Shown here piece after piece: positions 6,939 to 10,580 of a stretch of 10,580 bases of DNA. Position 1 is the stretch's first letter. Each line of letters begins with the position of its first letter. The DNA comes from Bryobacterales bacterium (GTDB taxonomy: Bacteria; Acidobacteriota; Terriglobia; Bryobacterales; Bryobacteraceae): assembly GCA_003142355.1 (NCBI GenBank), contig PLMF01000051.1:3496-14075 (forward strand), written 5' to 3'. Below the pieces are notes generated by a model, which was not told where the DNA came from, ran no database searches, and was given only the letters and a program-made list of their open reading frames with translations. A program made the position numbers and the translations under genes.

Positions 6939-8050
6939 AATTCCCCTCTCCTGGGAAGCCCTTCGGCGTTGGCCCGGTTCAACAGCGCCCGCATGTATGC
7001 GAAACCGTACGCCGTCTGCGCATTGCCGCCGCCCGCGAGGCCGGGCGAGTGATCCAGAATGGCGATGCCGTCGAAGTTGACGTCGCGCATCGCCTTCATG
7101 ATCTTGTACATGTCGTAGTAGCCGTTGTCCATGAAAGTCTCGATAAAATGCGGCAGCGGCCCGCTCACGTTGCGAAAATGGATCTTCCAGATTTTCGCCG
7201 CGCCGAAATAGCGGATCGTCTCTTCGGGATCTTTGCCGGTGAGTGCCCGGCCACCTTCCAGCCAGGTGCCGCAACACATGCAGATCCCCACGTTGGGGCT
7301 GTTGGCGATCTCCATGGCGCGGCGATATCCGTCGAAGTTCGCGAAGATGCAGCGCGGCACCCCGGCCAGCACCGGCACCGGAGGATCGTCCGGGTGAATC
7401 CCGATGCGCACGCCCACCTCTTCCGCCACCGGAGCCACCTGTTTGATGAAGTAGGTGTAGTTCTCCCAAATCTCTTCCTTGGAGAACTCGCGGCCGTGGG
7501 ATAGCGGCTCCTTGTACACCACGCCATCCCACACGCCCTGCTTGTTGGGACTGGCCATATCGAACTCGCGGGCCGTGGCGCCCCGCATGGCGGCTCTGCC
7601 GCTGCTCCAGATTCCGTTGCCCATGTGCGCGTAGGTGGTGTAATAGATTCCCGCCTTTCCCAGATTGCGCAGATACTGTTTGTACTCCTCCACCTTCCGG
7701 TCGCGCCCCGGAAGATTCAGGGTGACCTCCGGCATGTTGTGCACGCTGGTGTTGCCGATGTTCCAGACGGTGATGCCGGCGTCGGCATAACGTTTCTTGA
7801 TCTGCTGGAATCCCTCGGCGGTGCGCAGGTCGGGGGTGGAACCCACACTCACGTACTCCGCGCCAATCTGCCGTAAGAAGAGCAGGTCGTCGTCCGAAGG
7901 CTTGGCGGAAGCCTGCGCGCACAGCTTGATTCCGGGCTGCGGCGCGTGTACCGTCGCCGAACCTCTGCCGGCTGAGGCCAGCCACGCTGCCGTCCCCAGG
8001 GCGCCGCCCAGGGCCAGCTTGCCGAATTCTCTACGGTCGGGATGGTCCAA
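6935..8050 (-). CDS. Tat-exported UxuA-like (mannonate dehydratase family) TIM-barrel protein, canonical metal ligands
   Basis: The protein has 371 residues. DRREFGKLALGG at the N-terminus with a following hydrophobic stretch is a twin-arginine signal. The barrel resembles UxuA closely in its second half: HPDDPP (219-224), GICMCCG (255-261), KIHFRNV (289-295) and LDH (332-334), followed by the tail. The DMY motif at 313-315 matches the 'DMY' of UxuA. By eye, H219, C259, H291 and D333-H334 line up with the family's metal and catalytic positions, so metal-dependent dehydration of an aldonate such as mannonate is plausible. The start is TTG 8050: it is four bases after the DUF362 gene's stop, has GAGAGG upstream inside that gene's end, and gives an intact signal; no better ATG exists. 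The stop overlaps the next gene's ATG by four bases. The two UxuA-like neighbours are clearly related in architecture but far from identical, so they are old paralogues rather than a recent duplication. Substrate unproven. Confidence 0.9.
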   Translation of the reverse strand: MDHPDRREFGKLALGGALGTAAWLASAGRGSATVHAPQPGIKLCAQASAKPSDDDLLFLRQIGAEYVSVGSTPDLRTAEGFQQIKKRYADAGITVWNIGNTSVHNMPEVTLNLPGRDRKVEEYKQYLRNLGKAGIYYTTYAHMGNGIWSSGRAAMRGATAREFDMASPNKQGVWDGVVYKEPLSHGREFSKEEIWENYTYFIKQVAPVAEEVGVRIGIHPDDPPVPVLAGVPRCIFANFDGYRRAMEIANSPNVGICMCCGTWLEGGRALTGKDPEETIRYFGAAKIWKIHFRNVSGPLPHFIETFMDNGYYDMYKIMKAMRDVNFDGIAILDHSPGLAGGGNAQTAYGFAYMRALLNRANAEGLPRRGEL

Positions 8051-8054
8051 TGTC

Positions 8055-9230
8055 TTATCCTCTCATTCCGAACGGTGGCCGCGGAGCCGCGCGCCGCTGC
8101 CTGCGAATCGCGGCGAAATCGAATTTCACCTCCGCGATGGACGCGCCCACCACTTCGATCCGCTTCAGGTCGCGCGTCCCGATCCCCGCCTCTTCGGCCA
8201 GTTTCAGCGTGTTGTCGCAGCCCTCGAACGGCGGCGTGCCGCGGTCGGCCATCGCGTCGAACCCCATCACCGCCATGGCCACCGCGTCGGTCGACACCGG
8301 ATTGAGGCCCGCCACCATCACGCCCGGAGCCACGGCCTTCAGATCTTCGCCAACCCACGGGCCTTCACCCCCGCTCATGGTCTTGATCGCTTCCACAATC
8401 GCCAGGTGCACCGGCCGGGCCGCCACCAGGTCCACCACCGTGCGCGGCACGCGCCACGTATCCTCGCGCGGCGAACGTGGGTCCTTCTCCGGCGGAGCGC
8501 TCTTCGACGGCTGCCGGTCTCCCGCGTGAACCGTGGAGCGTCCGCCTTTGGGCGTCTCCGAAGGTTCGTCGATGCCCGCCCCGGTGCCGTAAATGGTGCA
8601 TGGCGTCAGCCCAAAGCAGTTCTTCATCGAAAGCGTAATGCCCGCGGTGGCGTGCTCCTTCGCCTTCGCCAGGCTCACGAATACATCGCAGTCTTCATAC
8701 GAGTGGTTCAGATCGAACGCCGGAAACACGTAGCCGCCAAAGGGAACTCTGAGGCGCGAATACTTCTTGCCCGTGCCCAGATAGTTGGTGTTTTCGAACT
8801 CGACGTTGGGCGCCGCGCCCAGAATGTCGCGCGGCTCCCAGTTGGCCCGCAGCACGTATTCCTCCACCGGGTCGGCGGTCGACCATGGGCTCTCCAGCAC
8901 GCGGATGCGGCGGGCGCCGGCCTCTGCCATGAGGTGCGCCGCGGCGGCGATCGTATGCGGATGGGTGTAGTGCGTGTCCTCCAGCGGCAGATACCCCAGC
9001 CGGTAAGTGGGCGAGCCCGTCAGGTTGATCTTGATGGCCACCGTCTTCCCTTTGACCAGCCGTCCCAGCCCGCCCAATTGGTCGAACATTTTCCGCATGG
9101 CGGGCACCAGCTCCGCGGGTTCGTAGGTTCTGCACCGGGCCACCGCCACGGCCGCGCTAGGTGCGCCGGCGGCGAACCCGAGCGACGCGCCGGTCGCCGT
9201 CCACAGCCATTCTCTGCGTGTATACCTCAC
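8055..9230 (-). CDS. Tat-exported DUF362 family protein
   Basis: The protein has 391 residues. It begins with TRREWLW and a hydrophobic stretch to about residue 29 (SAAVA), a twin-arginine signal. The DUF362 core (PF04015) follows: 'GKTVAIKINLTGSPTYR' at 61-77, 'ARRIRVLESPWS' near 106-117, 'DVFVSLAKAKEHATAGITLS' at 182-201 with 'MKNCFGLTP' next, and 'AGLNPVSTDAVAMAVMGFDA' at 307-326. The biochemical role of DUF362 is unknown; some members carry ferredoxin-like 4Fe-4S motifs, but none is present here. A polar insertion rich in Pro, Lys, Arg and Glu occupies about 221-262. The start is GTG 9230, which overlaps the stop of the preceding gene as GTGA and gives an intact signal; the frame is open to 9812 but that extension overlaps the neighbour in another frame. 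Close packing suggests it works with the downstream UxuA-like proteins. Confidence 0.91.
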   Translation of the reverse strand: MRYTRREWLWTATGASLGFAAGAPSAAVAVARCRTYEPAELVPAMRKMFDQLGGLGRLVKGKTVAIKINLTGSPTYRLGYLPLEDTHYTHPHTIAAAAHLMAEAGARRIRVLESPWSTADPVEEYVLRANWEPRDILGAAPNVEFENTNYLGTGKKYSRLRVPFGGYVFPAFDLNHSYEDCDVFVSLAKAKEHATAGITLSMKNCFGLTPCTIYGTGAGIDEPSETPKGGRSTVHAGDRQPSKSAPPEKDPRSPREDTWRVPRTVVDLVAARPVHLAIVEAIKTMSGGEGPWVGEDLKAVAPGVMVAGLNPVSTDAVAMAVMGFDAMADRGTPPFEGCDNTLKLAEEAGIGTRDLKRIEVVGASIAEVKFDFAAIRRQRRAAPRPPFGMRG

Positions 9231-10462
9231 AAAATATCCAGCTCCAGCGCAACATACTGCGACACCGGCGGCAAGTGGATCTCCACCGCGTCGGATTGCG
9301 GCGCCCATTCCACTTTCAAGGCCGCCGGATTGTCCACCGTGTACACCCGCGCCGCGCGATACCGTCCGGCTATCCGCACGCTGGCCGAATCGGGCCCGCG
9401 GTTGGCGTAAAACAACAGGTGCACCACGGCCTGTCTGCCATCCGGCGCCACCGTGCAGAAGGAGCCCGCCGCGCCGCTGTTCCAGAAGCGCACCAGATCG
9501 TAGCGGTGGCTCACCATCACCACCGATTCGTTGGCCCACAAGTAAGCGTCGTCGGGGCCGGCCACCCCCACCGCCACCTTCCCTTTTCCCAGCGCGCGCA
9601 CGGAGTAGCGCGGGTTCCCGTCGTTCTTGATGAGCGTGCTGCCCGGAACCTCGCCCCATTTGGGCGTGGTGATCAGCATCCCCCCCGCCCCCACAAACCC
9701 CAGAATCTGCTTGCGCAGAGCCGGCGCCGGCGGCTCCGCGTCGGCGTAGATCGCGGCGCGCAGCCCAACCAACGAAGCGTCGGTGATTCCGCCCTTGAGC
9801 AGGATTCGGCAATGCTGGCCGGCCCGCGCCAGCAGGTTCAGCAGTTCCTGGCTGAAGAATTCATTGCCGCCGGTGAAGTCCGAGACCACCCCCACCACGG
9901 CCATGGGCACATACCCCGGCCACGCCTTGTGCGCGGCAAAGAAACCAGCGGCCGCGGTGAGTCTCCTCCATGTGGCCAGCGCGTCGGACTGGCCCGCGGC
10001 CAGCGAGACCGCGAGCGGGTTATCGAGCGAGACGATCCAGCGGCCTCCGTACGCCGCGCTATCGGCCACCGCGATCAGGTAGGAGCCGGCCGTGATGACG
10101 GCGTCCCCGGCGGGTGCCGCGTCCACCCATACGGCGGTGTCGGGATGGAGGGCGGCGGCCAGCCGGATGGCCCAGCCGTTGGAATCCACCCACGGGTTGC
10201 CGGTCGGTCCGGCGCCCGCTCCACCGCCGCCGCCCTCCATCTTCACGCCCGGCCATTGGCCTTTGACGACCTCGACCCCCGCCGGAGCCGCGCCCGGCTC
10301 CGATACGTGGAAACCCTCCTGCGCGGCGCGCGATCGCACCGCCGACCATTCCGCGCCCGTGCCGATCAGCAACTGGTCGATGGCCGTGCCTTTCAGCAGA
10401 TCGAGCATACCGGGATCCTTCCACCCATCCGGCCATCGCATCGGCGTCCACTGGGCTGTCAT
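9227..10462 (-). CDS. Unrecognised 411-residue protein, possibly related to glycoside-hydrolase accessory folds
   Basis: I do not recognise a named family with confidence. There is no signal peptide, lipobox or membrane segment, unlike the four genes that follow. Residues 15-130 alternate strands and helices, interrupted by a glycine-rich run (about 77-88) and a 'GNPWVDSNGW' motif (88-97). Residues about 185-270 look like a Rossmann/glutamine-amidotransferase-type domain: 'MAVVGVVSDF', a helix, 'CRILLKGGITDASL', then 'KQILGFVGAGGMLITTPKWG'. This resembles the domain placed after the catalytic barrel in GH42 beta-galactosidases. Residues about 340-411 are strand-rich and end in 'SQYVALELDIL', like a beta-sandwich. 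I infer a catalytically unproven relative of a glycosidase or its C-terminal half. ATG 10462 overlaps the preceding stop as ATGA and has GGGGAG five bases upstream. Its stop overlaps the DUF362 start. Confidence 0.82.
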   Translation of the reverse strand: MTAQWTPMRWPDGWKDPGMLDLLKGTAIDQLLIGTGAEWSAVRSRAAQEGFHVSEPGAAPAGVEVVKGQWPGVKMEGGGGGAGAGPTGNPWVDSNGWAIRLAAALHPDTAVWVDAAPAGDAVITAGSYLIAVADSAAYGGRWIVSLDNPLAVSLAAGQSDALATWRRLTAAAGFFAAHKAWPGYVPMAVVGVVSDFTGGNEFFSQELLNLLARAGQHCRILLKGGITDASLVGLRAAIYADAEPPAPALRKQILGFVGAGGMLITTPKWGEVPGSTLIKNDGNPRYSVRALGKGKVAVGVAGPDDAYLWANESVVMVSHRYDLVRFWNSGAAGSFCTVAPDGRQAVVHLLFYANRGPDSASVRIAGRYRAARVYTVDNPAALKVEWAPQSDAVEIHLPPVSQYVALELDIL

Positions 10463-10580
10463 CGGTTCTCCCCGGCCTGCCAGCGCAATCCAGTCGTCAT
10501 ATTACCCCAGTTGTACCACGCGCGGCCCGCGTCACACCTCGGCCGGCCGAATGGTCTGCGAAAACCCGGGGACTTCCATG
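10459..10580 (-). CDS. C-terminal end of an upstream gene, product not recognised
   Basis: From the right edge the minus strand stays open in one frame for about 40 codons and stops at TGA 10461-10459. The tail reads GRAWYNWGNMTTGLRWQAG followed by ENR; I cannot assign it. The stop overlaps the next gene's ATG as ATGA, the same junction used between the two UxuA-like genes, which is the main support. The frame has no start codon far upstream in the window, so only the end is present. If real, the operon continues beyond the window. A short stop-free run in GC-rich DNA can occur by chance. Confidence 0.6.
   Translation of the reverse strand, partial: WKSPGFRRPFGRPRCDAGRAWYNWGNMTTGLRWQAGENR

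Noticed and set aside
6939..7985. N-terminal extension of the second UxuA-like gene giving 736 residues
   Set aside because: The extension overlaps the preceding gene in another frame and is compositionally abnormal. The ATG at 6938 has a ribosome binding site, an ATGA overlap and a Tat signal.
7797..9410. 537-codon + strand open frame
   Set aside because: It lies opposite the UxuA-like and DUF362 genes, crosses their boundaries and shows no recognisable motif.
9231..9812. N-terminal extension of the DUF362 gene giving 585 residues
   Set aside because: It lies inside the upstream gene in another frame and would bury the twin-arginine signal; GTG 9230 fits better.
10499..10504. TAATAT on the minus strand as a -10 box for the 10462 gene
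   Set aside because: There is no -35 box at suitable spacing, and it lies inside the probable upstream coding frame that joins by ATGA.

Overview
The window reads as a GC-rich chromosomal segment of an Acidobacteriota bacterium, probably of the Solibacter/Bryobacter type. This is inference from gene content: a roughly 1070-residue TonB-dependent receptor with an N-terminal carboxypeptidase-regulatory-like domain, and a run of sugar-acid enzymes that each start with a twin-arginine signal. No rRNA, tRNA, CRISPR array, insertion sequence or phage gene was seen.

Layout. At the left edge (1-687, + strand) lies the C-terminal part of a beta-propeller lactonase. Bases 688-936 separate it from the convergent genes to its right. 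This gap is not empty: bases 731-862 on the minus strand hold the decapitated C-terminal tail of a second copy of the UxuA-like gene found at 5775-6938. Everything from 937 to the right edge is on the minus strand. In transcription order (right to left) it holds: the last 40 codons of an unidentified gene (stop at 10459); an unrecognised 411-residue protein (10462-9227); a DUF362 protein (9230-8055); two successive UxuA-like (mannonate dehydratase family) TIM-barrel proteins (8050-6935 and 6938-5775); a 294-base gap with a candidate promoter and a strong hairpin before the next ribosome binding site; a mandelate-racemase-type enolase-superfamily protein (5480-4233); and the TonB-dependent receptor (4161-937).

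The first five genes of this run are packed as a transcription unit. Junctions are ATGA, GTGA, a 4-base gap and ATGA. Several starts had to be moved from the longest open frame: the receptor starts at 4161 (not 4170), the enolase-type gene at 5480 (not 5639), the second UxuA-like gene at 6938 and the DUF362 gene at GTG 9230. Each choice is supported by a Shine-Dalgarno sequence, a stop/start overlap or an intact signal peptide.

Together the genes suggest an envelope-located sugar-acid (aldonate/uronate-like) module: an outer-membrane receptor to admit a ligand, a lactonase-fold protein to open sugar lactones, and two kinds of acid-sugar dehydratase/isomerase scaffold carrying Tat signals. Substrates cannot be read from the sequence. 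The second UxuA-like protein has altered residues where the family binds its metal, and the enolase-type protein has KxR where mandelate racemase has KxK, so neither should be labelled with a textbook activity.
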